Notes under the pieces: generated by a model
Seen by the model: only the letters and a program-made list of their open reading frames with translations
Told to the model about the DNA's origin: nothing
The model's database searches: none
In this document: in pieces, positions 26,877 to 36,616 of the stretch
Numbering within the stretch: position 1 is the stretch's first letter
Layout of the letters: every line of letters starts with the position of its first letter
From: JAJPKK01 sp963702755
GTDB taxonomy: Bacteria > Pseudomonadota > Alphaproteobacteria > Rhizobiales > Xanthobacteraceae
NCBI GenBank assembly: GCA_963702755.1
Contig: CAVPDZ010000002.1
Coordinates: 1 to 64,000 of the forward strand
DNA length: 64,000 nt
Reading direction: 5' to 3'
Made by a program: the position numbers and the translations under genes

Positions 26877-28040
26877 TCATTCCGCGGCATCGGCGAGCAT
26901 CGATCGGACGGCCGAACCATCCGCACCTTCCATGTGAACGAGGACACCCTCGAGCGGAGAGAACTCGCCGATCCAGGGCGCGCGCTTGAGTGCTCGCTCG
27001 GTGTCGTCATAGCCGGCCTGCCAGCGCGCGCGGATGCCGCCGGGCGTGAAGTCCATCTCCTTCATGTGATCTTCGGTGCTGAGTTGCGGCGCGAGCAACT
27101 GCACGATATGCATGGTCGTGGTGCAGCCATAGGCCGCCATTTCGCGCACGTCGGGTTCGGCGCGGACGTCGTCCGGCAGGCGCTTCGCAAGCTTGGAGAT
27201 GATGTGGCGCAGGCGATGGGTTTCGAGCTGGCGATTGATATGGCTGGCAAGGCGGCTCGCGAACTGGATGTCCTTGTAACGGTGCATCACGTCGGCCAAG
27301 CTCTTGGGTTCGGGGCCGGTCGAATGCCACATGTTGACGGCAAACACGAGGGAATCACGGCGCGGATTGTCGTCGAACAAGACCTCGGTCGGCGTATTGG
27401 AAACGACGCCGCCGTCCCAATAGAGTTCGCCGTCGATGCGCACCGGCGGGAAGGCAGGCGGCAGCGCGCCCGATGCCATGATGTGATCGATCGTGATCGG
27501 CATGTCTCGGCTGTCGAAATATCGCATCAGGCTGGTGCGCAGCTGCGCGGCGCCAACCTTGAGGCGCGGCTTCGCCCTGTTGAGGACGTTGAGGTCGACG
27601 AGCTCGTTGAGGGTGTTGCGCAGCGGCGTGGTCGAATAGCAGCCGGCAGTTTCGGCATCCCGGAACGCCGCTACACTGCTCTCATAGAAGCCTGGAATGC
27701 CATGGATAAAGGTGGACCAGGCGGAAAAGCGTTCGGCGACGTCGCCCCAGAACGGGATCCCCGCCCATGGCGAAGCAGCCCGTTCGACCCGGCGCCAGAA
27801 CTCCTTGAGCCGCGGCACGCGATTTTCGACTTCGTTGCCGCAGATGATGCCGGCATTGATGGCGCCGATCGAGGTGCCGATGAGCCAATCAGGCTCGACG
27901 CCGGCCTCATGGAGCGCTTCGTAGACGCCGCACTGGTAAGCACCGAGCGCGCCGCCGCCCTGCATCACGAGCACGACCTGACCCTTGTACTTGTTGCGAA
28001 ATTCGTTGACCGCGTTCGCCGGTAAATGATGCGCGTCCAA
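26877..28040 (-). CDS. Patatin-like phospholipase with DUF3734-type C-terminus
   Basis: 387 residues. Catalytic dyad: Ser57 in GTSIGA and Asp209 in YWDGG, with the oxyanion loop MQGGGALGAYQCGVYEAL. The C-terminal 120 residues (HHIISKLAKRLPDD-like text, then TPGGIRARWQAGYDDTERAL) match the DUF3734 extension found in Alphaproteobacteria, many of which act on membrane lipids or are linked to polyhydroxyalkanoate metabolism. No signal peptide. Distinct from the second patatin at 58.2 kb, which lacks this C-terminus. Confidence 0.9.
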   Translation of the reverse strand: MDAHHLPANAVNEFRNKYKGQVVLVMQGGGALGAYQCGVYEALHEAGVEPDWLIGTSIGAINAGIICGNEVENRVPRLKEFWRRVERAASPWAGIPFWGDVAERFSAWSTFIHGIPGFYESSVAAFRDAETAGCYSTTPLRNTLNELVDLNVLNRAKPRLKVGAAQLRTSLMRYFDSRDMPITIDHIMASGALPPAFPPVRIDGELYWDGGVVSNTPTEVLFDDNPRRDSLVFAVNMWHSTGPEPKSLADVMHRYKDIQFASRLASHINRQLETHRLRHIISKLAKRLPDDVRAEPDVREMAAYGCTTTMHIVQLLAPQLSTEDHMKEMDFTPGGIRARWQAGYDDTERALKRAPWIGEFSPLEGVLVHMEGADGSAVRSMLADAAE

Positions 28041-28373
28041 GACGGTCTCCTGTGCGTTGGTTTCGAGGGATCGGGATGAAGCCGCTGCTCGATAAATCTA
28101 ACGAACTCCAATCTATCTGGGCGGTCGTATCAAGCCGTCAAGTGTCTGAATTAGGTCACCAATCCGTTTGCCCAAAGTTCGGTCAACCGGCTGGTAAGTA
28201 TCCCGTCAATAACGGTCAAATCACAATCGATTAACCAATGCGGTTAATCTGTCGGCAGAACGCACGGTTGTATGACGGCACAACGGCTGGTTTGCGGTTG
28301 GCATCAGCTCTGCCGGGGGATCCGCAGAGTGGCGCCGCAAGACTTATAAAAGAACAGACGAGCGGCGGCGTCG
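28041..28373. promoter_or_regulatory. Intergenic region between divergent genes with a perfect palindrome
   Basis: GATTAACC (28,229-28,236), spacer AATGC, GGTTAATC (28,242-28,249): a perfect 8-bp inverted repeat centred 135 bases upstream of the GGDEF/EAL gene, of the size bound by dimeric regulators. The TTAACC half resembles half of a CtrA site (TTAACCAT), but the spacing between TTAA blocks is nine rather than seven bases. The rest of the gap shows no gene. Confidence 0.4.
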
Positions 28374-31300
28374 ATGGCTCTGTTCCGGTTTTCACGGGGA
28401 TTGCGTGCGCTTGGCGGAATCAGGCTCCGCCTCGTGGGCATCATTCTGCTCGTCGCAATACCGTTCATCGCCGTGCAAGTCTGCGCCATTCATGAAGAGC
28501 GCGCACGCGAGATCGAGGCTGCCCACACACGCACGCTCGATATCGCTCGTCGGGGCGTTGAACAGTATCAATCCGCGATCGCCGGCATGCATAATCTCAT
28601 GCTGACGCTCTCGCTGGTTCCCGGGGTTGTATCGGGTTCCGGCGAGACTTGCGAAGCGTTCCTGAAAAACGCCCGTCAGAAGCTGCTGTGGGCGTCGCAG
28701 CTCTGGGTGATGGATGCGACTGGACACGTCGTGTGCTCGTCCGCTCCGGGCACCGTCGGCGCCGACAGGTCGGATCGCGCCTATTTCAAGCACGCCATGG
28801 CCACTGGCGAATTCGGCGTCCGCAATTTCCAGCGTGGTCGCGTTACTGGTGAACCGGGCAACGTGGTGACGCTTCCGGTGCTTGACGACGCGGGTAACGT
28901 CCTGCGGGTGCTTGCCGTGTCGCTCCGGCTTGAATGGTTTGAGAGTTTGTTTGCGGAAGTGGCGGGCCGGACCGGCGCCAGCATCATGCTGTTCGACCGT
29001 GACAATACCATGCTCGCCCGCTACCCCCATCGCACCGAGTGGATCGGCAAGGACTGGACGGGTTCGCCGCTGATTGACCAGATCGGCGGGAGGCCGGACG
29101 GCAGTGGAGAAATCGTCGGCGTGGAAGGCGTGCCCAAGGTTGTCGGCTGGGCAACCGTGCCCGGCATGCAAGCGCAAATCGCGGTCGGCTTCGATCGTGA
29201 TCAGGTGCTCAACGTCATCAACGGCAAGACGTGGCGGAGCGCCGGTTGGCTGCTCGCCATCGTGCTGTCCGCATTGGCCGCCGGATTTGCCCTTGCGCGG
29301 GCTGTGGTCAGGCCGCTCAGACAGCTGACGGAGGGTGCAAAGGCGGCGCGGGCTTCGCCGGAGCTCTCCTTGCCGCGCATTTCCGGCTATGCGGAAGTCA
29401 AATCGCTTGCCGACTCGCTCGACGCGCTGCTGACGGAGCGGCGGCAACGCGAGGTCGCGCTTGTGGACGCGCGCACTGCATCCGAGCGTGCGGAGAAGCA
29501 GGCCCGTGACGCGCACGACTATCTCGTCAACGTCATTGATATGCTTCCCGAAGGCATTGTCATATTCGACAAAGAGGATCGCTTTCATCTGTGGAATCGA
29601 TGCTTCAGCGAGCACTATGCGTATGGTGGGCCGCTCCAGCGCGGCCAAAAGTTCGAGGAGCGGCTTCGCGCCTCCACGGCTGCCGGGATGCATCCGCCCG
29701 CGCTTGGCCGCGAGGAAGAATGGGTTGCGGAGCGCCTCACGCGACGCGCTCTGCCGGAAAGCAGCCTCGAGCAGGAGATTGCCGGCGGCCGGTGGATCCG
29801 AGTTATCGAACGGCGGCTCCCGGATGGCACCCTTATCGGCGTGCGCAGCGACATTACCGAACTCAAGCGCCGCGAGGAATCATTCCGACTGCTGTTCGAC
29901 AGTAATCCAGTGCCGATGTGGGTGCATGACCGCGTTACGCTCCGAATCCTTGCGGTCAACGACGCGACAGTCAGGCTTTACGGTTATGATCGCGATCGCT
30001 TCCTGTCGCTGCGCATCCAAGACATCCAGTTGACGGAATACGGACCCGCCACGGAACACCGGCAAAAAGACAGCGTACTGCGGGAACGCAATTGGCAGCA
30101 CGCCAAGGCAGATGGCACCGCGATCGACGTCACCACCTACTCGCGCGCGCTCGAGTACCACGGGCGCCCCGCCAAGCTGGTGGCCATTGTCGACGTGACC
30201 GAGAACAAACGCGCGCAAGCCCGCATCAGTCACATGGCTCACCATGACGATCTCACCGGCCTCGCCAACCGCCTGATGTTTCGCACGAGCCTGGAGGCCG
30301 CTGCAAAGAGCGCAATCGATCACAGCATCGCCGTGCTGTACGTCGACCTCGATGATTTCAAGCGCGTCAACGATGCACTCGGCCATCCGTTCGGCGATCG
30401 GCTGTTGCGCGCTGCGGCCGCGAGAATCCGCAGCCTGGTCGGTTGCGATCAGGTGGTCGCGCGCCTCGGAAGCGACGACTTCGCCATCATCCTCGGTGGC
30501 ATCGGCGGACCGGATGAAGCTGCGACTCTTGCTCAACGGCTCATCGATTCCCTCAGCACTCCCTACGAGATCGATGAACGGTCGATCGCGATCGGGGCCA
30601 GTGTCGGGATCGCGATTGCTCCGCAGGACGCCAAAGACCCGGAACGCCTGTGGCGTTACGCCGACATGGCACTTTGCGCTGCAAAGGCCGATGGCGGGTT
30701 TAAGTTCAAGCTGTTCGAACCCGAGATGAACTTGCGCGTGCAGGCGCGCCGGGCGCTCGAGCAGGATCTCGGCAAGGCGCTCGCCGAGGAACGGTTCGAA
30801 CTCTACTACCAGCCGTCGATCGATCTTGTGAGCGGACGTGTCGCGGGCTTCGAGGCGCTGTTGCGTTGGAACCATCCCGAGCGCGGACCGATTTCACCGG
30901 CCGAGTTCGTCCCGATTGCCGAAGACATCGGCCTGATCGACAAACTGGGTGAGTGGGTGCTGCGGCGCGCCTGTGCCGATGCGGCCACGTGGCCGCGCGA
31001 CGTCAGGCTCGCCGTCAACCTGTCGCCCTTGCAGTTCAAGAACCGCTCGCTGGTGCAGACTGTCGTGCTGGCTCTGGCCTCCTCGGGGCTGTCGGCGCGG
31101 CGGCTCGAACTTGAGATCACCGAACGCGTGCTGCTCCAGGAGGACGAATCCAATCTTGCCACGTTGCACGAACTGCGCGCATTGGGTGCCCGGATCGCGC
31201 TCGACGATTTCGGCACGGGCTATTCGTCGATGAGCTACCTGCGGATGTTCCCGTTCGATCGCATCAAGATCGACCGTTCATTCGTCATGGCGCTGCCGGA

Positions 31301-31517
31301 AAACCGCGAATGCATGAAGATCATTGGCGCCATGGTGGAGCTTGCAAAGAGTCTCGGCATCGATACGACCGCGGAGGGCGTCGAGACCAGCGAACAGCTT
31401 GACTACCTGGAAGCGTGCGGCTGTCGCGAGGGCCAGGGCTACCTGTTCAGTCCGGCGCGCCCGCTGCAGGAGGTACCGGCACTGATGACGCGGCTGCTGA
31501 CCGAACGCGCCGCGTGA
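28374..31517 (+). CDS. Membrane-bound c-di-GMP protein: dCACHE-like sensor, PAS, degenerate GGDEF, intact EAL
   Basis: 1,047 residues. TM1 at about 17-36, periplasmic sensor of the Cache type (36-285), TM2 at about 289-310, HAMP-like linker, two PAS-like segments (about 380-480 and 500-615), GGDEF (about 622-790) and EAL (about 800-1,040). The active-site motif of the cyclase is GSDDF instead of GGDEF, so synthesis of c-di-GMP is doubtful. The phosphodiesterase half keeps EALLRW, NLSPLQF, ELEITE, LDDFGTGYSS, KIDRSFV and AEGVET, all the metal and catalytic positions. Most likely a sensor-controlled c-di-GMP hydrolase whose GGDEF binds GTP as a regulatory signal. Confidence 0.95.
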   Translation: MALFRFSRGLRALGGIRLRLVGIILLVAIPFIAVQVCAIHEERAREIEAAHTRTLDIARRGVEQYQSAIAGMHNLMLTLSLVPGVVSGSGETCEAFLKNARQKLLWASQLWVMDATGHVVCSSAPGTVGADRSDRAYFKHAMATGEFGVRNFQRGRVTGEPGNVVTLPVLDDAGNVLRVLAVSLRLEWFESLFAEVAGRTGASIMLFDRDNTMLARYPHRTEWIGKDWTGSPLIDQIGGRPDGSGEIVGVEGVPKVVGWATVPGMQAQIAVGFDRDQVLNVINGKTWRSAGWLLAIVLSALAAGFALARAVVRPLRQLTEGAKAARASPELSLPRISGYAEVKSLADSLDALLTERRQREVALVDARTASERAEKQARDAHDYLVNVIDMLPEGIVIFDKEDRFHLWNRCFSEHYAYGGPLQRGQKFEERLRASTAAGMHPPALGREEEWVAERLTRRALPESSLEQEIAGGRWIRVIERRLPDGTLIGVRSDITELKRREESFRLLFDSNPVPMWVHDRVTLRILAVNDATVRLYGYDRDRFLSLRIQDIQLTEYGPATEHRQKDSVLRERNWQHAKADGTAIDVTTYSRALEYHGRPAKLVAIVDVTENKRAQARISHMAHHDDLTGLANRLMFRTSLEAAAKSAIDHSIAVLYVDLDDFKRVNDALGHPFGDRLLRAAAARIRSLVGCDQVVARLGSDDFAIILGGIGGPDEAATLAQRLIDSLSTPYEIDERSIAIGASVGIAIAPQDAKDPERLWRYADMALCAAKADGGFKFKLFEPEMNLRVQARRALEQDLGKALAEERFELYYQPSIDLVSGRVAGFEALLRWNHPERGPISPAEFVPIAEDIGLIDKLGEWVLRRACADAATWPRDVRLAVNLSPLQFKNRSLVQTVVLALASSGLSARRLELEITERVLLQEDESNLATLHELRALGARIALDDFGTGYSSMSYLRMFPFDRIKIDRSFVMALPENRECMKIIGAMVELAKSLGIDTTAEGVETSEQLDYLEACGCREGQGYLFSPARPLQEVPALMTRLLTERAA

Positions 31518-31552
31518 ATTGCGCTCGAGCGATGCGAGAGGTAGCGCGACCC

Positions 31553-33581
31553 TCAGGAGGCCGTGGACGCTCGCGACGCACCATTCTGCAGCTTGCGGAT
31601 ACGATCGGTCAGACTGCCGGCGCGCGCTGCGCCGTCGTCTGAAGTACCGCTGCCATCAATGCCTCCCGGGCGGATCGCCGCTGACTTCGTCAGCATCGTT
31701 TCGATCGCTCCGGACTTGTCCATCACCCGCGCGAGGTTCGCCACCATGGCTGCGACGTTGCTGATGCGCTCGCGCAGCACGTTATTCTGATCGCGCTCCG
31801 CCCGCCACGTCTCGTCAGCCTCCTTGCGGAGTGCCGCCACCTCGTTCTGGCTCCGGTTCTGATCCTCAGCGGCGCTGCGCATGCGGATTTCAAGATCGGA
31901 CTTCTCGGCTCGCAGCGAAGCGGTCGCAGCGACGTGATCGCGCTTGAGCGCCTCGATTTCCGCAAAGGCCGCCTTGATCTCGGCGTCGCGGCGGCGCACC
32001 GCCTCGTCGCGTTCGGCAATCCATCGTTCGAGATCGGCGATGCGATCGGCGCGCGTTTCGAGCGTTTCGTTGGCGTGCTGCAATAGCCGCTCGAGCGAGC
32101 TCTTCTCGTCGGTCAGGCGATGCTCCATCGCGTTGTGAGCCTCGGCCTTGCCCGCGCCTTCTTCCTTGAGTTCGCTGATTTCGGCGTCCCGTTGCTCCAC
32201 CAGCCGATTGCGCTCGGCAACCAAGCTCTCCAATTCGCCGATCCGGGAAACGTGGGAATTGATCGTCGCGTGCGCGGTACCAAGAAGATCTTGGAGGGCG
32301 CCCTTTTCCTCGTTTAATCGCTGCGCGATCGCGTCGTGGGCCTCGGTTTTGGCTGTGCTTTCGGCCGTGAGTTTGCTGACTTCAACGTCCCGTTCTTCCA
32401 CGACCCGGTGGCGCTCGGCAACCACACTCTCCAATTCCCCGATCCGGGAGACGTGGGAGTCGATGGTCGCGTTCGCGGTACCGAGAAGATCCTGGAGAGT
32501 GCCCTTTTCCTCGTTCAATCGTTGCACGATCGCGTTGCGCTCGTCGGTGTTAGCGGCGATCAGCTGCTGGTGGCCGACGATCTCCGCGGCCCGCTCCTCC
32601 AGGAGTTTCTCATGGCCGGCGACCAACAATTCCAGCTCGCTGATGCGGGCGGCGTAGGCGTTCGCGGTGCCGTTTGCGGCCTCCACCATATTTTGGAGGG
32701 CGGCCTTATCATCGTTCAGCCGCTTCGCGACTGCGTCGTGCTGGCTATTGTTGGCGGCAATCTCGTCTTTGAGCGCCTGTATTTCGGCGTCGCGCTGCGC
32801 GACGAGCTGGACCTGCCCGCCGTGCAGGCCCTCGAGCTCCGCGATCCGGGTGCCGCGATCGGCGATCTCCTTGGTATGAGCGACGATCTCGCCTTCGAGC
32901 TGCGCCACCTGGGGACGCAGCACGTCGATCGCCATGCGCTTTTCCTCGACGTCCTTCATGAGCGAAGAAACGTTGACGCGCTCATCGAAGAGCCGACGCG
33001 CGGCATCCTGGGCCTCAGCCTGCAACTCGTCGATCTGCGACTTGTGTTCCTCGATCTGGGTTTGGAGGACGGCAATCTCGAACTCGCTGGGAATCGGCCG
33101 CGAGCTTCTGGGAGACGAGTTCATCCGTCGCCGTCGTCGTCTCAACTTCTTTATCGCCGAGACGGCGCTCGGCCGACTTGAGGGCCGCGGTCTTGACCGC
33201 GAGCTCCTGCTCGGTTTCGTGAATTTTCTGGGCTAGCGCCTTCAGCTTGGCGTCGAGTTCGTCGGAACTCGTGTTCTTCTCGGCAAGCTCGTTCTTGAGC
33301 AGGTTGACAGCTTCAGCCTTGCGGGCGATTTCGCCGAGCTGCGCAGTAACCTTGGCGCGGAGCTGCTCGACGGTGATTTCAAGGCGCCGCGAAGACACCG
33401 CGAATTCGGCGCGCAGATTGTCTTTGTCGGCTTGAAGCTCCGCCATCGAGACGGGAATGGCGTCTTCCAGCCTACGCCTGGTGAGGCGGACGGCGCGCTG
33501 GTGGACAAAGGAGATCAGGACGAGCGCCAACAGGCTCGCGACCAGAAACCCGCCACCGAAATACATGATCGATTCGATCAT
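31553..33581 (-). CDS. Membrane-anchored long coiled-coil protein with exact 67-residue repeats; one frameshift
   Basis: Single TM near the N-terminus (MYFGGGFLVASLLALVLISF), then about 640 residues of nearly uninterrupted coiled coil. A frame change near 33,095 joins ATDELVSQKLAADS to SEFEIAVLQTQIEEHKSQID; the total is one base over a multiple of three. The centre consists of four tandem repeats of exactly 67 residues. The C-terminal 60 residues (NVAAMVANLARVMDKSGAIE) form a short separate region. Convergent with the EAL gene (36 bases apart). No enzymatic domain. The layout suits a structural or spacer protein attached to the inner membrane; function unknown. Confidence 0.85.
31934..32737 (-). 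repeat. Four tandem 201-bp (67-codon) repeats inside the coiled-coil gene
   Basis: On the minus strand, units at 32,737-32,537, 32,536-32,336, 32,335-32,135 and 32,134-31,934. Each unit begins with a [DN]A…RL motif (DAVAKRLNDDK, NAIVQRLNEEK, DAIAQRLNEEK, NAMEHRLTDEK) and holds RI-x-[ED]LE at position 31-36. Units 2 and 3 are nearly identical (KG[TA]LQDLLGTA[NH]ATI[DN]SHVS); units 1 and 4 are diverged. Thirty-seven residues before unit 1 match positions 31-67 of a fifth, partial unit. Confidence 0.85.
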
Positions 33582-33740
33582 GGACGCAACTCCTGCCTGC
33601 TAGGGAACCCCACCCTCACGTAATGCGGGATTGCGGTTTCGATATTGTCACAACATTGGCGTGGAATCGAACCGGCTCTTGCCGGCGGCCCCCACAAAGA
33701 CCCCCCACGTCGCCGATCGGCCTATGCCGCCGGCTGGGCC

Positions 33741-34316
33741 CTAGAACGGATTCCAGGTCGAGGCCGGCGTGAACTTTAGATACCCGACATTGGCACCCAG
33801 CCGCAACCCGACGCCGGACTGAATCGGCACCAGGACCACGTTGTTCGCCGTGAGGGCGGTCATGCCAAATCCGCCGATAAAATAGGCTGAGCCGTTCAAT
33901 CCGGCGAAACGCTGATAAATCGCCTCGGTTGCCGGGAGATTGTAGACCAGCATCATGGTCCGGGCGCCGTCGCCGCCAAAATCCCAGCCCAGCGTCGGAC
34001 CTTGCCAGTAAACCTTCAAATCCCCAGCATTCTTCGTATAGAGCATGCCCTCGCCGTAGCGCAGGCCGCCAAAAAAGGCGCCGCCGGCTTCCTCACCGAG
34101 CACATATCCGTTGGGCAGACCCCATTGGCTCACGGCCTTCTCGATGACCGTGGCGAGGCCCTGGGAAACCGTGCCGAAGAAGCGGTGGCCGGCGTTGAGC
34201 AATTCGCCCGGTGCATAATTGTTGGAATCGGGCGGCGGCGCGGGCTGGGCGCGCGAGGTTTGTGGCGTCGCAGCCGCGGCGACCACTAACATCAGGGCAA
34301 TGAGGGCGGCGCGCAT
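33741..34316 (-). CDS. DUF1134 family secreted protein
   Basis: ATG 34,316 is chosen because AAGGAG stands seven bases upstream. Signal peptide MRAALIALMLVVAAAATPQT, then SRAQ. Body: VSQGLATVIEKAVSQWGLPN, GGLRYGEGMLYTKNAGDLKV, then WQGPTLGWDFGGDGARTMML, the conserved core of DUF1134. 191 residues, as usual for the family, which is restricted mostly to Alphaproteobacteria and has a YSC84/BPL-like beta fold; function unknown. Confidence 0.92.
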   Translation of the reverse strand: MRAALIALMLVVAAAATPQTSRAQPAPPPDSNNYAPGELLNAGHRFFGTVSQGLATVIEKAVSQWGLPNGYVLGEEAGGAFFGGLRYGEGMLYTKNAGDLKVYWQGPTLGWDFGGDGARTMMLVYNLPATEAIYQRFAGLNGSAYFIGGFGMTALTANNVVLVPIQSGVGLRLGANVGYLKFTPASTWNPF

Positions 34317-34463
34317 CCCGGGGCTCCTTGGCAAAAAATGGGCAGCGGCGAAAAAACGCTAATAGCCGCCACGTCTTAACGGGTTGCAAACCAAACTGGC
34401 GCTACTTGCCATGTTCCAGTGAACAGGCCCGAAACCCGAATTGTTTCAGTGTTCGGCAAAACT

Positions 34464-34955
34464 ATGACCTCAACGCGGCGTGGAGTGAAGTCGGTTCGCG
34501 GCGCGCTTTGGGCGCTTCTCGTCTGCATTCCGGCCATCAGTTTCTCGGCCGTGGCGGCCACAACCGAACAGATCGTCATCGACCCGCAAACCGGCCTCGC
34601 GATCAACGGCTACGATCCCGTTGCCTATTTCGTTGACGGCGTCCCGAAGGTAGGCCGACCGGAATTTGAGCTGCGCTATCGCGGCGGGACCTGGCGATTT
34701 CGCAATCCCGGCAACAAAGCTGCCTTCACGGCAGACCCGGGCGACTATGAACCTCGCTTCGGCGGATATGATCCTATCGGGGTCGGGCGCGGCGCCCCGA
34801 CGCCGGGTAATCCGGATGTTTGGCTCGTTGTCGATCGGAATCTTTACCTTTTCTTCAGCGTCGAGGATCGGGAGCAGTTTGCCGCCGATCCAGCCCGGCA
34901 TGCGGCGCGGGCCGAAGCCAAATGGCCGGACGTTCTCAAGCTGCTGGCGCAATGA
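34464..34955 (+). CDS. Periplasmic YHS domain-containing protein
   Basis: Start at ATG 34,464 (MTSTRRGVKSVRGALWALLV) gives a signal peptide ending near FSAVAA; GTG 34,419 is an alternative giving 15 more residues. The YHS-like core reads GLAINGYDPVAYFVDGVPKV followed by RPEFELRYRGGTWRFRNPGN and FGGYDPIGVGRG. This family (COG3350-like) is thought to bind metals, but the Cys of canonical YHS domains is absent here. C-terminus ends in DVLKLLAQ. Confidence 0.82.
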   Translation: MTSTRRGVKSVRGALWALLVCIPAISFSAVAATTEQIVIDPQTGLAINGYDPVAYFVDGVPKVGRPEFELRYRGGTWRFRNPGNKAAFTADPGDYEPRFGGYDPIGVGRGAPTPGNPDVWLVVDRNLYLFFSVEDREQFAADPARHAARAEAKWPDVLKLLAQ

Positions 34956-34975
34956 GCGCCCGGGGGCTTGCCGTC

Positions 34976-35800
34976 TCACGAATGGGCGCCGAGCACGCCC
35001 GTCCGATCGCCCCAGGCGATGAAAGCCGGAATCCGGAATTGGGCTTCGCTTGCGCCATAATGCAATGGACCTCCATCAGGCAGCGTCACCGACCCGCCGG
35101 CAGCCGCGACCACCGCATGGCCTGCAGCGACATCCCACTCGCACGTCGTCGCCAGTCGCGGATAGATATCGGCGGCCCCCTCCGCGACGCGACAGAACTT
35201 GAGTGCCGACCCGCACGGCAGGCGGGTCGCAACGCCGAGACGATCGAGGAGCGTTACTGTCGCGGTATCGAGGTGCGAGCGGCTGACCGCGGCGACGAGC
35301 CCGCCGCGCGGCGCCTTGCGCACGGCGATCCGTTGCGCTTGCGCCGCGACCACGCCATCCGGCGTCATCGCGAGACGTTCGGCGCCGTCGCCAACGATGC
35401 CGCGATAGATCTGGCCCGCGGCCGGTACCGCCACGATCCCCGCGATCGGCGTTCGCCCGGCGACGATCGCCAGATTGACGGTATATTCGCTCGATCCCGA
35501 TACGTATTCCTTGGTGCCGTCGAGCGGATCGATCAGCACGAACATATCGCCGACCGATGTCGGCAAAGTCGGCATTTCTTCCGATACCACCGTGGTGCCT
35601 GGCATGATGCGCGCAACGGCGTCCAGCAAAATGGATTGCGATCGTTCATCGGCATCCGTTACCGGCGAGCGATCAGCCTTGGCGCGGACATCGAAGTCGG
35701 TGCGCGCAATCGCGAGCGTTGCCGCCGCGGCGCGGCCCACCGCCGCGGTCAGCGCGGCCATCAGTGCATGATCGACGGTGACGAGATTGGAGTTTGTCAC
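34976..35800 (-). CDS. cysQ: 3'(2'),5'-bisphosphate nucleotidase CysQ
   Basis: Li-sensitive, Mg-dependent phosphatase that hydrolyses PAP/PAPS in sulfur assimilation; inositol monophosphatase fold, 274 residues. Metal-binding motifs: KADRSPVTDADERSQ, VLIDPLDGTKEYVSG (with the CysQ-specific KEY), and CEWDVAAGHAVVAAAGG. SEEMP supplies the Glu. The -DGTKEY- text favours CysQ over SuhB. Convergent with the YHS gene and 162 bases from chpT on the other side. Confidence 0.92.
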   Translation of the reverse strand: MTNSNLVTVDHALMAALTAAVGRAAAATLAIARTDFDVRAKADRSPVTDADERSQSILLDAVARIMPGTTVVSEEMPTLPTSVGDMFVLIDPLDGTKEYVSGSSEYTVNLAIVAGRTPIAGIVAVPAAGQIYRGIVGDGAERLAMTPDGVVAAQAQRIAVRKAPRGGLVAAVSRSHLDTATVTLLDRLGVATRLPCGSALKFCRVAEGAADIYPRLATTCEWDVAAGHAVVAAAGGSVTLPDGGPLHYGASEAQFRIPAFIAWGDRTGVLGAHS

Positions 35801-35962
35801 GCTCGCTCCTCGGTTTTGCGCTACCGGCCTACCTTTGCCGAATCCGGAAATCGTTTTTGCTCTAAGCCTTGGCGGTTCAACGGCGCCGGTGTATCAGACG
35901 CAACCACGCCGGGGCACCCCTGAGTCGGCCTGAAACATCACTCGACCGAGGAGAAAGCTCGC

Positions 35963-36616
35963 ATGACTGCCGTCATTTCCCTCGAGGCCCTGGACCTTGC
36001 GGCGCTGCTGTGCTCGCGCGTCTGCCACGATCTCATCAGTCCGGCGGGCGCGATCGTCAACGGGCTCGAGGTGCTTGAAGAATCCAAGGACGAGGAGACG
36101 AAGACCTTCGCGCTCGATTTGATCCGCAAGAGCGCGCGCACTGCGTCGGCGCGGCTGCAGTTCTGTCGGATTGCATTCGGCGCGGCAGGCTCGGCCGGCG
36201 CCCAGATCGATCTTGGCGACGCCGAGACGGTGGCCCGCGGCCAAATCGAAGACGAGAAAGTGAAGCTCGCGTGGAATTTGCCACGCGCATTGTTGCCAAA
36301 GAACCGGGTCAAGCTTCTGCTCAACTTGCTGCTCGTGGCCACTCAAACGATCCCGCGCGGCGGCGTGCTGGCGGTCGATGGCGGCGGTGAGGGCGAGAAC
36401 ATGACGTTCAAGATAACCTCGCGCGGCCTCAACTCTCGCATTCCTCAAGCGGTGCCAGGGCTGCTCGCCGGCTGCCCGGAGGGCGGAATTGTTGATGCCC
36501 ACGCCATTCAGCCGTTTTATGCCGGCCTGTTGGCGCGCAACTGCGGCCTCAACCTCTCGATCGAGGCCGAGGGCGATGCGATCGCCGTCACGGCGCGGTT
36601 GCCGGTCGCGGCATAG
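35963..36616 (+). CDS. chpT: Histidine phosphotransferase ChpT
   Basis: 217 residues. Dimeric pseudo-kinase that passes phosphate from the hybrid kinase CckA to CtrA and CpdR in Alphaproteobacteria. The phospho-accepting His is H22 in CSRVCHDLISPAGAIVNGLE; the degenerate ATPase-like lower domain follows (LLLNLLLVATQTIPRGGVLA). SD GAGGAGAAAG-like sequence precedes ATG. The gene directly precedes cheA on the same strand (217-base spacer), and ctrA is 10 kb to the right. Confidence 0.93.
   Translation: MTAVISLEALDLAALLCSRVCHDLISPAGAIVNGLEVLEESKDEETKTFALDLIRKSARTASARLQFCRIAFGAAGSAGAQIDLGDAETVARGQIEDEKVKLAWNLPRALLPKNRVKLLLNLLLVATQTIPRGGVLAVDGGGEGENMTFKITSRGLNSRIPQAVPGLLAGCPEGGIVDAHAIQPFYAGLLARNCGLNLSIEAEGDAIAVTARLPVAA

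Noticed and set aside
26934..28025. 363-codon plus-strand frame over the first patatin
   Set aside because: Antisense shadow; the minus strand has a complete patatin with catalytic dyad.
28392..29693. 433-codon minus-strand frame over the GGDEF/EAL gene
   Set aside because: Antisense to the sensor domain; no recognisable motif.
31934..32737. CRISPR-like array
   Set aside because: Period of 201 bp, repeats are coding and diverged, with no spacer structure; they are protein repeats.
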